The notes beneath the pieces were generated by a model. The model had not been told where the DNA came from, did no database searches, and worked only from the letters and a program-made list of their open reading frames with translations. A program made the translations under genes and the position numbers. DNA of 64,000 nt from Chlorops oryzae (Eukaryota; Arthropoda; Insecta; Diptera; Chloropidae), in assembly GCA_020466095.1 (NCBI GenBank), contig CM035806.1, positions 68,747,283 through 68,811,282 of the forward strand. Reading direction: 5' to 3'. Shown one piece after another: positions 22,116 through 34,177 of this stretch. Every line of letters begins with the position of its first letter. Positions within the stretch are counted from its first letter, which is position 1.

Positions 22116-23403
22116 TTAGGTGTAGTAAAAAGAAATCCATTATTTTTCCAATAGATGGCGTTATTTATCTGCATCTCGCGTTGTATAAGTCCGATCGTGT
22201 TCCGCTAGGGGGCATTAGAAAGATGACAGTTCCTACTAAAAAAGCTTTTTTGACACTTTTTTGATTGATTGATTCAGTTTTGTTTGAGAGCTTGTCAAAG
22301 ATGGACATCAGCAAAGAGAAAATTCGCTACATTTTACAGTTTTTCTTCGATAAGGGAGAAAACGCAAGCCAGGCGGCTGAAAATGTGAATAGCGCTTATG
22401 GACCTGATACTGTAACAGCCAATCATGCGCAATTTTGGTTTCGTCGATTCCGTTCCGGTAACTTCGATGTCAAGGATGCACCACGCACTGGAAGGCCAAT
22501 TGTCGAAAATGTCGATAAAATCATGGAAATTATCGAGTCCGACCGTCATGTTAGCACTGTCTCGATTGCAAAAGAGCTAAAGATTGCACAAAAAACCGTT
22601 TGGAACCATTTTAATAAGGCTGGATACACAAAGAAGCTCGATGTATGGGTGCCACACGAGTTAACGCAAAAAACCTTCATAGACCGAATTTCCATCTGCG
22701 AATCGCTGCTGAACCGCAACAAAATCGACCCATTTCTGAAGCGGTTGGTGACTGGTGATGAAAAGTGGGTCACTTACGACAACGTCAAGCGAAAACGGTC
22801 GTGGTCGAAACACGGTGAACCGACGGAAACGGTGGCCAAGCCAGGATTGACGGCCAGGAAGGTTTTGCTGTGTGTTTGGTGGGATTGGCAGGGAATTATC
22901 TGCTATGAGCTGCTCCCATACGGCAAAACTCTTAACTCGGAACTCTACTGTCAACAATTGGACCGTCTGAAGGAAGCAATCGCCCATAAGCGGCCAGCTT
23001 TGGCCAATAGGAGAGGAATTGTGTTCCATCAGGACAACGCCAGGCCACACACATCGATAGTGACTCGCCAGAAGCTCCGGGAGTTTGGTTGGGAGGTTCT
23101 TCTGCATCCACCTTATAGTCCGGACCTGGCACCAAGTGATTACCATCTGTTCCTGTCCATGGCGAACAATTTTGCTGGTGAAACATTCGCTTCAAGAGAG
23201 GCTTCTGAAATTCGACTGTCTCAATTTTTTGCTAATAGGAACGAGGGCTTCTATGAGAGAGGCATAATGAAATTACCTTTAAAATGGCAACAAGTTATCG
23301 AACAAAATGGCGCATATTTGACCTAAATCGGGTCATTCTAACTATCTTAAATAAAGCCCTCAATTTAATGCAAAAATAATTGATTTCTTTTTACTACACC
23401 TAA
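22116..23403 (+). mobile_element. mariner transposon, apparently complete
   Basis: The ends are TTAGGTGTAGTAAAAAGAAA and its complement, each flanked by TA (22114-22115, 23404-23405). The length is 1288 bp, as for full-length mariners. The left TIR differs from the right by one or two bases within ~30. It carries one uninterrupted transposase frame, and AATAAA follows the stop at 23350. The empty site is preserved in the right arm of the host palindrome. Confidence 0.95.
22301..23326 (+). CDS. mariner transposase (Tc1/mariner, mellifera/cecropia-like)
   Basis: The 341-residue protein would cut and paste the mariner element at TA targets in the nucleus. The frame is open further upstream, but the first ATG is at 22301; this gives MDISKEKIRYILQFFF and the usual family length (~345). 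An N-terminal paired helix-turn-helix region covers residues 1-110 (AQFWFRRFRSG, ASQAAENVNSAYG), followed by the linker WVPHEL (116-121). The catalytic triad is D153 (TGDEKW), D245 (HQDNARPH) and D280 (YSPDLAPSDYH), a D34D spacing with all three present. No stop or frameshift occurs. The TGDEKW, WVPHEL and C-terminal FYERGIMKLP text points to the mellifera/cecropia side of the family. Catalytic integrity is inferred from the sequence only. Confidence 0.95.
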   Translation: MDISKEKIRYILQFFFDKGENASQAAENVNSAYGPDTVTANHAQFWFRRFRSGNFDVKDAPRTGRPIVENVDKIMEIIESDRHVSTVSIAKELKIAQKTVWNHFNKAGYTKKLDVWVPHELTQKTFIDRISICESLLNRNKIDPFLKRLVTGDEKWVTYDNVKRKRSWSKHGEPTETVAKPGLTARKVLLCVWWDWQGIICYELLPYGKTLNSELYCQQLDRLKEAIAHKRPALANRRGIVFHQDNARPHTSIVTRQKLREFGWEVLLHPPYSPDLAPSDYHLFLSMANNFAGETFASREASEIRLSQFFANRNEGFYERGIMKLPLKWQQVIEQNGAYLT

Positions 23404-24030
23404 TATGATGTGGTTTTTTTTACTATGATCTTCCACTTTTCCAAAATTTCATGAAAAACTGCGCATTTTAGGGAATTTTGGGGGAATTTTGGCAGATTTT
23501 TTTCCTTTTTAGGAAATTTTGAAAATTTTCAAACTTTTAATTTTTTAATTTACAGCCGTTGTAAAGCTAAATTTAAAGCAGAAATTATATTTTCGGAAGG
23601 TTTATTTAATTATTTGAAGAATATTTATTTGAAGAAAGTAAAATTCAGTTTTAGTGTTTAAAACATTTGGTAAGCGTACACAATTGATAAGCGTACTTTT
23701 GTTGAATGAGGGGTATTTCTTACGATACGCCTCCACCAATTGAAGTATAAGTTGCAGTTCATCCTCATCTTGAGTATTATTTTGTTGAAATCTCCCACGA
23801 ATTTAATGCCTCTTTCTGCAACGTCATTTACTACGTGAATGTTGCATAAAAAGTAAAGAAGTTTACATCGGCTAAGCCGATTGCACACATACCTTTTCCT
23901 CAGCCTTAAATATGTTGAAACATTACCTTAACAAAAATTCCTGCCGTTTTCGTTGTTCTAGCTACACATTATCTGTGCTTCGATTAAGCTTCTTAAACTC
24001 GAAATTATATTTAAGTACAAATTTTTTACG

Positions 24031-24342
24031 AATGGTGGGCATGGTCAAATTTTAACCGTTAGAGGACATTTTGTCTAGCTGCGAAATACTCAATTCAAAA
24101 TAGTGAAAATGAAATTTTGGCAAAGTTCGGGAATGGTGGTCATGGTTAAATTTAACCGTTAGAGGACATTTTGTCTAGCAGCGAAATACTCAATTCAAAA
24201 TAGTGAAAATCAAATTTTCGCGAATTTCGCGGATGGTGGTCTTGATCAAATTTTAACCCTTAGAGGACATTTTGTTTAGCTGCGAAATACTCAATTCAAA
24301 ATAGTGAAAATCAAATTTTTGCGAATTTCGCGAATGGTGATC
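24031..24342 (+). repeat. ~100-bp tandem repeat in the centre of the palindrome
   Basis: About three copies of 'ggtggtcatggtcaaattttaaccgttagaggacattttgtctagc...caattcaaaatagtgaaaat' occur with a ~100-bp period, plus a partial fourth at the right edge. They lie between the two arms and are absent from the arms. Confidence 0.8.
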
Positions 24343-25316
24343 AAATTTTAACTTTGCAACGGCTGTAAATTAAAAAATTAAAAGTTTGAAAATTTTCAAA
24401 ATTTCCTAAAAAGGAAAAAAATCTGCCAAAATTCCCCCAAAATTCCCTAAAATGCGCAGTTTTTCATGAAATTTTGGAAAAGTGGAAGATCATAGTAAAA
24501 AAAACCACATCATATATATTTCTGCACATAATACCACTTCTTTTGAAGCATAAATTCCCAAAAATGTTGTACCATTTACCTGTCTGATGCATTTAAAGCA
24601 GTGAAATTCAGCTGTTTTTACAACCAAAATAATATTGAAATTTTAATCATATCCATATAAGCAGAAACCGCCAAACAAATTTCATGATTTTGGTATCAAA
24701 TGTTGCGAAATGAATTGCAAGTTTAGAATCTAACGCGAAGCCTGAAATTATTTGAGACCATGACCAATTCTCACCCCGCTAAAGTTAAGAGCCTAAAATT
24801 TTGTCCTAAAAAATCTATAGCAATTGTTTAGTATGTTCAAGCTAAAGTAAAGAGTAATCCGATTTTCTTCATATAAGGCTCATTCGAAGGGCTATTTTGT
24901 ATATTTTCCAAATATGAATATTAAAAACATTTCTGCTAATTCTTGTGGCTATCCAAGACCTCCAAGTCGAAGCATCTTTTGAATTTCCTAAAAAATTGAC
25001 TTTCAGTAGTCCTGGCTGTGCCAAATACAATCCGATTTTATGTTGTTATAGCTTCAAAGAAAGACCAATCTATTGTCAATGGAATACCATTCACATTTGG
25101 TTAGAGAAATTATATTATATGTGTTAAATTTTGATAAAACTAACACAACCCAGGTTTTTTCTCATACAAATGGAATTTTAAACTTTGAGCGACTTCCGCG
25201 CCCATCAAACATTATCGGATCGAAACCAAACTTCATATTTGGTAGTTTGGGACCATAAGCTTATATAATTTGCTAAGAAATAAAAAAATAAAAAAAATAA
25301 GGACCAGTCTAATGTA

Positions 25317-25819
25317 CACTCAGGGAAAAACTGCAAATTAAAATCGAAATTTTCAGCATAGAAGAAAAATAATACTGAAACATGTTAAAATAACAATGTT
25401 CAACTTGGATTTGATGTAGTTTCTATATAATTCGTGGAGTATGTTGAAGTTACATGGATTTTAAGTTGAACCATATTGATTTAAGTTTGTTTTGATATTA
25501 ATTCGTGAACTGCGTTCCAAATTATTGAATCAATAAGAAACGTTTTTAAATTGATATGGCAACTCTTGAAGTCAATGTAGAAACCACATCACTTCAATAA
25601 GACAATAATATAGTCCAATATTAATCTAATATTAATTCAGTATACTGAAAAATATTATTTATTTATCGCTTTTATATTAAAATCGTCGATATTGTGCCAC
25701 CTTAATTTAATGCTGTTCCATATTGAAACACCAATTTTCTACGTCACTAGACTTTGATTAACGTTTCTTCTTGAATCAATGTGGTTTTTGTTGATTTTAA
25801 GTGGTTTTTTCTCTGGGTG
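25317..25819. mobile_element. Small TIR element with CACTCAGGGAAAAA ends
   Basis: The ends are CACTCAGGGAAAAACTGCAA (left) and the complement of CACCCAGAGAAAAAACCACT (right). The interior is made of short words such as 'cttaaattgat', 'ttgaatcaa' and 'aatattaat'. It directly abuts the end of the palindromic element. Similar CAC(C/T)(C/G)AGRGAAA ends bound the element at 45.5-46.4 kb. Confidence 0.55.
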
Positions 25820-25941
25820 TTTATCCGAAAAAGTGGAGCACAGCCCAGTGTGAGATATAAGATGCTAAGGAAAATACCAAAAATAAAGATGATGAAAACA
25901 TTTATCCTTGCTGCTTGGAATATTAGATGCCTACGTAGCTA

Positions 25942-27022
25942 ACCCTAAAAGTTTCTGCAAAAATATATAAAAAACACTTATTTAAAAAAAAACCCCCCGC
26001 TTTATTGTTTTCCAAAATATTCGCCCTTAAGATTTACACACTTTTGCATACGCTCTTCAGGTGTTGAAAGCCGCTCATCATGCATTTTGACGAATCAGAA
26101 CAGGAAGAAGTCATTAGGAGAAAAATCGGGCGAATACGGACAATGCGACATTTAATCGACGTTTTTCTCCTTCAAATTATCAATTGTTCGAATTGCTGTA
26201 GGTATGCGAGCTGGCATTGGCATGATGAAGAATTATTCGTCGTTTTCTGTTATTTTCGCGAATTTTACCGATGTCTATGTCTTCTGGTTAAAAAAACGAC
26301 AACGCACAACTTTTGATGGATTCGGCTCACTTTGAAATACCAAAACAGTCGATTGTTGTTTTGTTTTTGGTTCGTACGCATATATCCACGTTTCGTCACC
26401 TGTTATGATGCTATAAACGTTGAAGAAGCATCGTGACTAAATTTTTTTGGAATTTCCTTGCTTCAATAGACGCGAACCTGTTTTTGTGCTTCGGTCAAAT
26501 TATGTGAAAGCCACCGACTACAATCCTTCCTTGGACCTGAATAATTATGCAAAATTGTTTGGATTTATTTTTTGCCAATGCCCAAAGATGCCTCAATTTT
26601 CCGGTATGTCACATGACGATCTGCATCAATCAATTCCCTGACAGCATTAATGTTTTCTGGAACAACAGCAGTTGATGGTAGACCTGTACGAGACTCGTCA
26701 TCGATGGTTGTGCGTCCACGCTGGAATTCTGCAAACCAATTCAAAACAGCCATTTGCGAAGGCGCTTAATTTCCCAAGGTTAAATGAAGCTGTTTGAAGC
26801 ATTTGTGTTGATTAAGGCCACGTCGAAAATCGTAAAAAATCATCCAACGGAAGCGTTCCATTTTTTTTCCAAAACTGATTTTTTTAATAAGCTGTTGAAA
26901 CAAAACTAATTGACGGAATTTCAATCTGACAGTGACGTTTGTCATAAAGATGTAAAATTTTTCGACAACCATAATCACATATTTGGAAAATGCTTGTGGT
27001 CGATTGCAGAAACTTTTAGGGT
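25942..27022 (-). pseudogene. Decayed mariner copy
   Basis: The ends are ACCCTAAAAGTTTCTGCAA and its complement, flanked by TA (25940-25941, 27023-27024). The minus strand keeps pieces of transposase: WFAEFQRGRTTIDDESRTG with ELIDADRHVTYRKIEASLG (26565-26753) is the helix-turn-helix region, and a piece near 26340-26410 reads GDETWIYAYEPKTKQQ, the first catalytic block. The pieces are in different frames, and at 1081 bp the element is shorter than a full mariner. It is a different lineage from the intact copy at 22.1 kb. Confidence 0.85.
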
Positions 27023-27024
27023 TA

Positions 27025-29430
27025 CCCTCGTATTGTTATTGACATTTCGCTTTTCTTTATTTTCTAAGGACCCTTAACTACTAAGGTTTCCTAAAACAGC
27101 TTACAATCCAATATAAAATGATCACACACAAAAAATGGGGCTATAAGACGTTCAAGGTCACCGGGAATCCTCTCAACCAACGTTTTTCATATCCTGAAAA
27201 GTAAAATCTCAGCGTTCCGTTCGCTCAAATTTGTCAACCTTGCCATGTCACCTTCTGTCAAGTGAAATTTTAATTATTTCGAGCTTTCACTGAATTCCGC
27301 TGGCTCTGTTAAATGATGCACGGATGCGCTCATTACGAACTCATATGTGCTAAGAGCTCAGCACGGGCGCACAATTCCTCGCTTTCAGTGAAACTGTCGT
27401 CGTAGCACAAGTCGTTACATTGTCCTTTATCCTTGGTCGTTTTAATATTTTAGCTTTTTCTTTTGGATGGGGAGTAGACGGGGAAGTCTTTCTGTTTTGT
27501 TTTTTTTTTTTTTGTGTAATTTTGTTCTTGTTTTTTTTTTTTTCACTGCAAGAACATTTTCCATTGTCTCATTTCACCGAGAGATGACTCTTCAAAGTGT
27601 GTTGGATATTACCTTGCTTTGCTTTATGCTGATGTTTTGTAGGTGGAAACTCTGCTGGTTTTCGGAAACGGAAACTTATTTTCCCTTATTCGTTGGTTCG
27701 TTGCTTGTTGTTGCTTTTTGTGTTTTGTTTTTTGTTTTGTCTTTTTAGTTTCTTGTGTTACATGTGTTGACACTATGCTTCATTACGTGCAGACACAAGA
27801 GCGTTGAGCATAGAATATCTGGGAGCACCGGGAGATGTAAGCATTCTACATACATCGCGCTCACGAATGAATAGAAACATATGGGTATATGAAGTGTGCA
27901 GTTGTACATCGGTGCGGTATGTGAAGATATTCCGCTCTCTGTATGGATTGCATGTGCCACTGAAGCCTGCACTTTAGCGTCAAATTACTGACGACAGCTG
28001 TGGGAGCTGCTGACGAATTGCTTTTAATTGTTGACTGCAATTAACAGTAATTTTCTGCTTTTCTAAACTTTTTCTCTTCCCTCCTTTCGCAACCATTCCG
28101 TATTCCCTTCTTCGATGGTGTGGGTGTATATGATTACCATAAGTTTTTGCGTTTGTTTGGAACGTTGACAAAGCACAGGGCAATCGAAAGCCATGAATGA
28201 CATTGAAAAAATACAAGAACAAAAGAAAAGTTTTAATTTCTCAGACGATCTGTCATGATCAGGGCTGGGCGCAATACATAAGCAAACCTAAGCTCATGAA
28301 CATGTAGTGGTGCAACAACTTGATAAAATACAAATTCGCTCTTCATTTTGCGAAGACGAGCGTTATAGATCTTACCTTCAGAAGCATTCATGCCAAACTA
28401 AACTCACAATGCATTATTTTAACCAAATTATACTTGATTTTAACGAAAAAAGCTCTCTGCTTTGCACTGAAAGAATTGTAGTGGTTCATTTTTCAGTGTC
28501 AGTAAAAATTTTAAAATAAAACTAAATTATGTAAAAATTAAAAAAAGGGAAACTGAATTTTCAAAATAAAAAGCCTTATTTCAAGGAATTGATAAGTTCA
28601 TCAAAATTGAAGCTGGCTTTATCCTAAAAAAGAGAAAAACATGCAAATATATATTATAATATAATAAAGAGTTGTTAAGCCTAAAAATGCGTTATACGCC
28701 AAAAACTATTATTCATAAAACTAATACTATTAATGAAAAATATTCGAAAAAACATTGTCTTGAAAAAGACAGATGGATAAATTTAAAATTTCGTATGCTT
28801 CAATCTGCACAGTGTATGGCACTCGAGGTATAATCTTTCGTAAAAATATTCCAAAAATCAATTCGCATAAATCATTCGACAAACGTCTTCCCATGTAGGA
28901 GTGTAGGTCTCACTCTTCTTCTTCCTAATCCCTGAAATGTGTTAGAGCTACGCTGCTTCAACATAGGCACATAGCATGAGGAAAAGAGAAGCACGCTATG
29001 GCAGCGAAAACTTTAGCTCTGCAGCGGTGAAATGCATTGCCACTTTTAATTTTAATTTTGGGAGATTTTCGAGTACCTTACATATAAAAATCTAACAAAC
29101 TAATAAAATGCCATGAAAAGCTTGAAAAACGTAAAAATAATCAAGGAAACTTAATATCAAGGAGAAATAGATATTGTTTTTTTAGTCCTACCCTGTCTAC
29201 ATAACTTTTTGATCACACTTTTTGAGCAAAAATACTAAATTCTATGTACAATCAAATTCGTAGTCGTAGTCAAAAATGTATGTCAATTTGTTACAAAATA
29301 AAAACATTCGTTAAGCAAAAGCATAACCTAATATCAAAGTTTAAATTATGAACTTTTCAAGTAATACAAAAAACCGAGCCGACGCTGTGTTTCTTTGATA
29401 ATTTTCTTGCAAGTGGTATCATAGTGCAAC
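27025..29430. other. Unassigned sequence, possibly unique host DNA
   Basis: The stretch includes T-rich runs at 27500-27545 and a possible hAT-type terminus CAGGGCTGGGC at 28261 for which no partner was found. 'catgtaggagtgtagg' occurs at 28893 and again at 29654. No gene was recognised. Confidence 0.3.
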
Positions 29431-29446
29431 TTTGTGTCTACCCGTA

Positions 29447-29575
29447 TTGTTGTTGGTAGCTTTCTGGTGAATTGCTCGAATTTGCTGAATTTCCTATTCC
29501 TGCCTAAAGTTTTTGTTGGTAGCTTTTTGGTGAATTTCCCCAATTTGTTGAATTTCCTATACCTGCCTAGTGGTG
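29447..29575. repeat. Two-unit 65-bp minisatellite, open in frames on both strands
   Basis: 'gttggtagctttctggtgaattgc.cgaatttgctgaatttcctattcctgcct' is repeated with a ~65-bp period. The minus-strand 103-codon frame (29346-29657) reads twice LGR(Y/N)RKF.K...FT.KLPT. This is a basic repeat with no known domain, probably non-coding. Confidence 0.5.
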
Positions 29576-29674
29576 TATTGCCCCATCGCGGCAGAGCCTT
29601 TTCGACGTCGACAGTTAGACCTACACTCCTACATACGTCTTCCTTCATTCGCTTCATGTAGGAGTGTAGGAAAT

Positions 29675-32550
29675 TTTCATTTGAAAGAGGGTTATTTTCA
29701 ATGCAGATCGTATGAAATTGTCATGTTTTTTGATGTTTTTCAATCTGTGTGCTACAATTCTCAAAAGTTTTATAATTTTTTTGTACTTAAGATATCTTAA
29801 GAATTTAAACTCTTAAGTCTTTCCAAAGGCAATAATGTCTCACAATCACGACGTGACGAAATATGGCCATATCCGCCAATTTCTTTAAAATAATATTTTT
29901 CTTCTCCTCTCAGATCTCCGCGGCGTATACTATTTTTTCAAATGTAATTCTCATTTCCGTTAGCACCATAGCATTTGTTCAGAATGAGATTTTCATTCAT
30001 GTTAGCAGCATATACTCTATTTTCAAATGAAGTAATCATGCACGTTTGACCCATTTCAGCCAGCCAGCATGTACTTTTTGCCCAAATGAAGTTTTCATGC
30101 GAATTAAGGTCATACACCCCTTTACCTAATGATTAACCCATTGGCACTCAACGACATCCAATAAATATTGACAAATTTATTTTTAACAAGAGAAAACACC
30201 TAAAAACTTATAAGTTTCCCAGTTTTTTACATGATCAGATGTGATATCCCAGCCGGAAATTTCACTACTTCTGCAGTACTTCCGAAGTGGTGAAAATTCA
30301 TACTGCAACTACTCGCATTACTAACCTTACTTCTAATGAATTTTGTTAGGAGATGGCCGCTATTTTCAGTATTACAAAATTCATGTGTTATTCATTAGGT
30401 AAAGGAGTGTATGACCCTAAATCGCATGAAAACTTCATTTGGGCAAAAAGTACATGCTAGCTGGCTGAAATGGATCAAACGTGCATGATTATTTCATTTG
30501 AAAATAGAGTATATGGGCATTTCCACAGAAATGTCAACCGCAGTCAAAAAATTCAAAGCCTATAAAAGTATGTTGTTTTAACATATATTTATAGAGAATC
30601 TATCAAATTTTACTAATCTAACCATATTCCACATATATTCATAACACATTTTGAAATATTCAAATGCAAAGTCGCACAAGTGCAAAAGTTATGTTTTGAA
30701 TATTTCTCTTCCCGTTTTGTTTTGATTAATGTTTGTAATAACATCCACTATGCTTTGATATTTGCACTTTTAAATATCGTTTTATATTTGAGGAATGTAA
30801 GAAAAATGCAAAGGGAACAATGGAATCGCCAATTACGGTAAATTTTTTCTTTACTTTATCGTTTATTTCGTTGTAGCGTGCGATATTGAAAAATAACATT
30901 TGTTATCAGTGAGGCAAAGGTGTTTGCGCAACGCGCCTCAAATATTCGCAGCAAACAGCAATTTGTATTGCAATTAAATAAAAAAAATTTTGTTGCAAAA
31001 TAATCAACGCTTTGGCCCTGAGACATATTTGAAGTTTGTAGCGTACGACATCGTAAGTGTAAAATTTATAAATTTCGCACCCTTGCTCCTAAACCCATTT
31101 AAAATTTTTTATTTTCAACCACATTTTTCTGAAAGAAACTCAACACCTCAACAACAAAATTTATGTTTATAAAGACTGATTCAGCAGTCGATTAAGAATA
31201 AACTAAGTTAAGAAAAATAATTATTTTTTGCAAGTTTCAATAGAGAATGAATGATTGTTCCAGAAATGCGAAATTTTGAGTTGTACCGATTTAGTAGCAA
31301 GGGTGCGATAGGTCAACTTACCGAAAAGGAGTACTCTGAGTTACCCCAGAACATGACTACTCAAAATGTAGAGTATTTTGTGTAAGTCAACTGACCTCTA
31401 ATTCACCACAGTAGGTCTATTCGTGGAGTAGTTAAATGTGGGAGTGGTAATGCCTCAATGACAAGCCAATGTTAAAAAAATTCAGTTTGAAGCATCGGTT
31501 GGCTTATTAAGAGGGCAGTCCTGAAGGAGCTAGGACTGCATATTCCATTAAAAAATCTTTATTTAATATAAGTAATACTATTCACAGTTAAGTTAGTTTC
31601 TATTCTTTCTTTTTTATGCAAAGGATGAATATTCTTATTTATTTTTTTTTTCTTTGTTGAAGATATTTTAAGTTTATAATTTTTGTTGTGAAAATAAATA
31701 TATAATATTGAAAACATTAAAAGTCATTTATCATCATCTTCTCCATGTCCAATTAAATGAAAAGTACACATTAAATTAAAACGTATGATGCAACAAAATG
31801 TAGCATTCGACATGTAGCGTGCGACAGTGATTAAAATAAAATAAAAAACTAAATTGTTTAATATTTTTGAATCAAATAAAAACCAGTTCTAAGATTCATC
31901 AATGTACAATATTACAAAATTAGTCGCATTAAAATATTGCCTCAAGTTTCGCTGAAATCAGTGGTTGAACTGTACGCCTCAAAACTGACTTTTGTTTTTG
32001 TAGCGTGCGAATGCCTTAGTTTTTTGTAATTATCTTGAAAACGAACAATTTCCAGAAATCAACCTTAGCACCAATTACAGTGCTAGTCAAAAGCTATAAC
32101 TTCCGCCATTTGTCCAAATAAAAAAAATTTTTCGTATATTTCTTTTTCCACTGAGAATGCGTGCGAATGTCGTGTTCGACATCATGGAAATGCCCATATG
32201 TTGCTAACATGAATGAAAATATCATTCTGAACAAATGCTATGGTGCCAACGGGAATGAGAATTACATTTGAAAAAAAGTATACGCCGCGGAGATCTGAGA
32301 GGAGAAGAAAAAGAACATTTTAAAGAAATTGGCGGATATGGCCATATTTTGTCACTTCGTGATTGTGACACATTATCGCCTTTGGAAAGACTTAAGAGTT
32401 TAAATTCTTAAAATATCTTAAGTACAACAAAATTATAAATCTTTTGAGAATTGTAGCACACAGATTGAAAAGCATCTTATCATGACAATTTCATAGGATC
32501 TTCATTGAAAGTAGGAGTATACAACCCTCTTTCAAATGAAAATTTCATTT
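29675..32550. repeat. Long palindrome, right arm split by a DNA element
   Basis: The left arm 29675-30135 pairs with 30395-30514 plus 32196-32550. The outer edge is 'aaattttcatttgaaagaggg'. The unpaired centre is 30136-30394. The arms match closely but show more changes than the 21-25 kb palindrome. Confidence 0.8.
30515..32195. mobile_element. Non-autonomous element, GGGCATTTCCA ends, 4-bp ATAT duplication
   Basis: The ends are GGGCATTTCCACAGAAATGT and the complement of GGGCATTTCCATGATGTCGA. ATAT flanks both sides (30511-30514, 32196-32199). The matching place in the left palindrome arm has a single ATAT, confirming the 4-bp duplication. Inside, TGTAGCGTGCGA (or one-base variants) recurs in the same direction at 30872, 31037, 31813 and 31999. 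No transposase is encoded. Superfamilies with 4-bp duplications include Sola and CMC; the assignment is open. Confidence 0.8.
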
Positions 32551-34177
32551 GAGAAGGGTCTGTTGCAACGCGCTCTTGCTTCTGTGTTATTTGGACTGGA
32601 AGATCGTTTGAAAGATCACCAATTGGCCTCTTTCGAAATGAATGCTTCACTACTTCTGCATTAATGATTTGTTCATGCATGGGATAAAGTCCGGCTGGGT
32701 ATCTGAGTAGTGTTTGCAGAAATTGTTTTAAACATTTCCCAAAAAACGTAGCACAATGCTTCCAGTGCAAACTAGTTGTTAGATGTTTTGATGTTTCACA
32801 TTTTTGTATCCTCGAGTACCTCTCGTTTTTCAAGACAATGTCATCGTTCGGGAGTGAATACACCTTATCCCGATGACATTGCCATTAGAATTGGCATCAC
32901 CTCCTAATATCTGCTTTAAATGGCCATGTCATCCGATTTGAGAAGTACTCAATTTTCCCCCTTGATGTCTTCGGTGAAAACATTAATGAATTTGCCATTT
33001 ATGAGAAAAAATCCGGCTGGGTATATTATATGTCATTTATGATAAAAATTCCGGGTGGGTATATTAGGTACAGTTTACTATATTTAGGTACAATTTATGG
33101 ACCATTTTAGGTACACACTTAAATCTCCATTTTCCAACACTGATGTTAACTGTCATTGGTTTAAAGTAAACAATAACATGGTGAAGTAATTTGAAGCAAA
33201 GTTTAATTTTTAAAATTGAATTTCTCAATCTCCCAAATTTCCCTCTTTTAATTTTTATAAAATATTGTTGCAATAAGTAAGTAGAATAACATATAAAAAG
33301 AGAGGCTGCCCCAATTTACCCCGTTCGTAATAGGAGCGTTTTTTCTATAGTGACCACCTGCCCCTTGGAGTGCCGAAGGATTTTGAAAATTCAATCACGT
33401 TATATACGATCGAAATTATAAACCATTTAAGAAATATAAGAACAAGCTGTAAAATAAATACAATCCCATATATAATGGCACCAATGCCTTAAATTGTAGA
33501 AGTAATCAGATGTAATTACATATGTGTTCAGACCGCAATTACATATATGATAAATTTAAATGCAATTATACATATAAGTAATTGAGAACAATTAGTATTT
33601 TTCATTTTCTAATTATAATGTAGTTGGCTCCAATTAATAATGCAATCGGGGCAAGGCTCTAATCACATATGTAATTGGTTCCACTTATATTTGGGGCACT
33701 TATTTCTCTTCGTGTGCCTGGAAAGCTTGTTTTCTCCATCCTGCCCTTTTTTCCTTAAAATATTTTTCCCTTTACTTGAGTTCCTATTTTCCCCACCTTT
33801 TATTCGCCTACGACAGGATTTGACCTAGAGCCTTCGTAGTGCTCAGCGACTACGCTACCCATACGCCACAGAGGAATCTAAAACGCGTGGACTGATTATG
33901 TTATTTAAAGTCAAATGAAAATTATTTTCGAGTATTTTAATAATATGTAGTTTTTTGTATAAGTACGTAGTGGACTTTACTCTGAAAGAATACGCATGAT
34001 TGTTAAAGGCAAGTTTAAATGCGTCCGTACAACAGTTCTGCTGTAAGAAATACGATCGTAGTACATACAGTACGAACCGTTGTTAATTACAGACGCGTAG
34101 CTTTCGTTCATTGTAGATGCGTGCTTGAAAGACTTTATTGTACTTCTGCCGAAGCTAGTAATTTTTTCACACGTGCC
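32551..34177. other. Mostly unassigned sequence
   Basis: A 127-codon minus-strand frame (32480-32863) overlaps the palindrome edge and shows no recognisable domain. Near 32990-33070 'ccggctgggtatatta..tgtcatttatga' repeats about twice. The stretch 33490-33670 repeats 'aattacatat' words. A SINE-like module at 33.8 kb is listed separately. Confidence 0.3.
33795..33885 (-). repeat. tRNA-derived SINE-like module
   Basis: On the minus strand TGGCGTATGGGTAGCGTAG (A-box-like) is followed by AGGTCAAATCCTG (B-box-like). It resembles the 10.95 kb module in its 'gcg.atgggtag' core. Confidence 0.45.

Larger units (their letters stand above)
21300..25316. mobile_element. Palindromic element with ~980-bp arms, split by a mariner
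   Basis: The left arm is 21300-22115 plus 23404-23575; the right arm is 24343-25316 in reverse complement, nearly identical along its length. The ends read TGTACA-(C/T)TAGACTGGTCC. TGTACA is its own complement, so it may be the terminus or a 6-bp target duplication. The centre (23576-24342) is unpaired and holds ~100-bp tandem repeats. No transposase belongs to the palindrome itself. Confidence 0.85.

Noticed and set aside
22265..22300. Longer mariner transposase start
   Set aside because: The upstream codon is TTG; the first ATG at 22301 gives the normal family length.
27467..27748. 93-codon hydrophobic frame that could be a membrane protein
   Set aside because: Composed of long T runs (Phe repeats); no signal of coding constraint.
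28261..28290. CAGGGCTGGGC as a hAT end
   Set aside because: No matching inverted end or 8-bp duplication found nearby.
29346..29657. Basic repeat protein on the minus strand
   Set aside because: Only two units of a 65-bp minisatellite; open in both strands and without a known domain.
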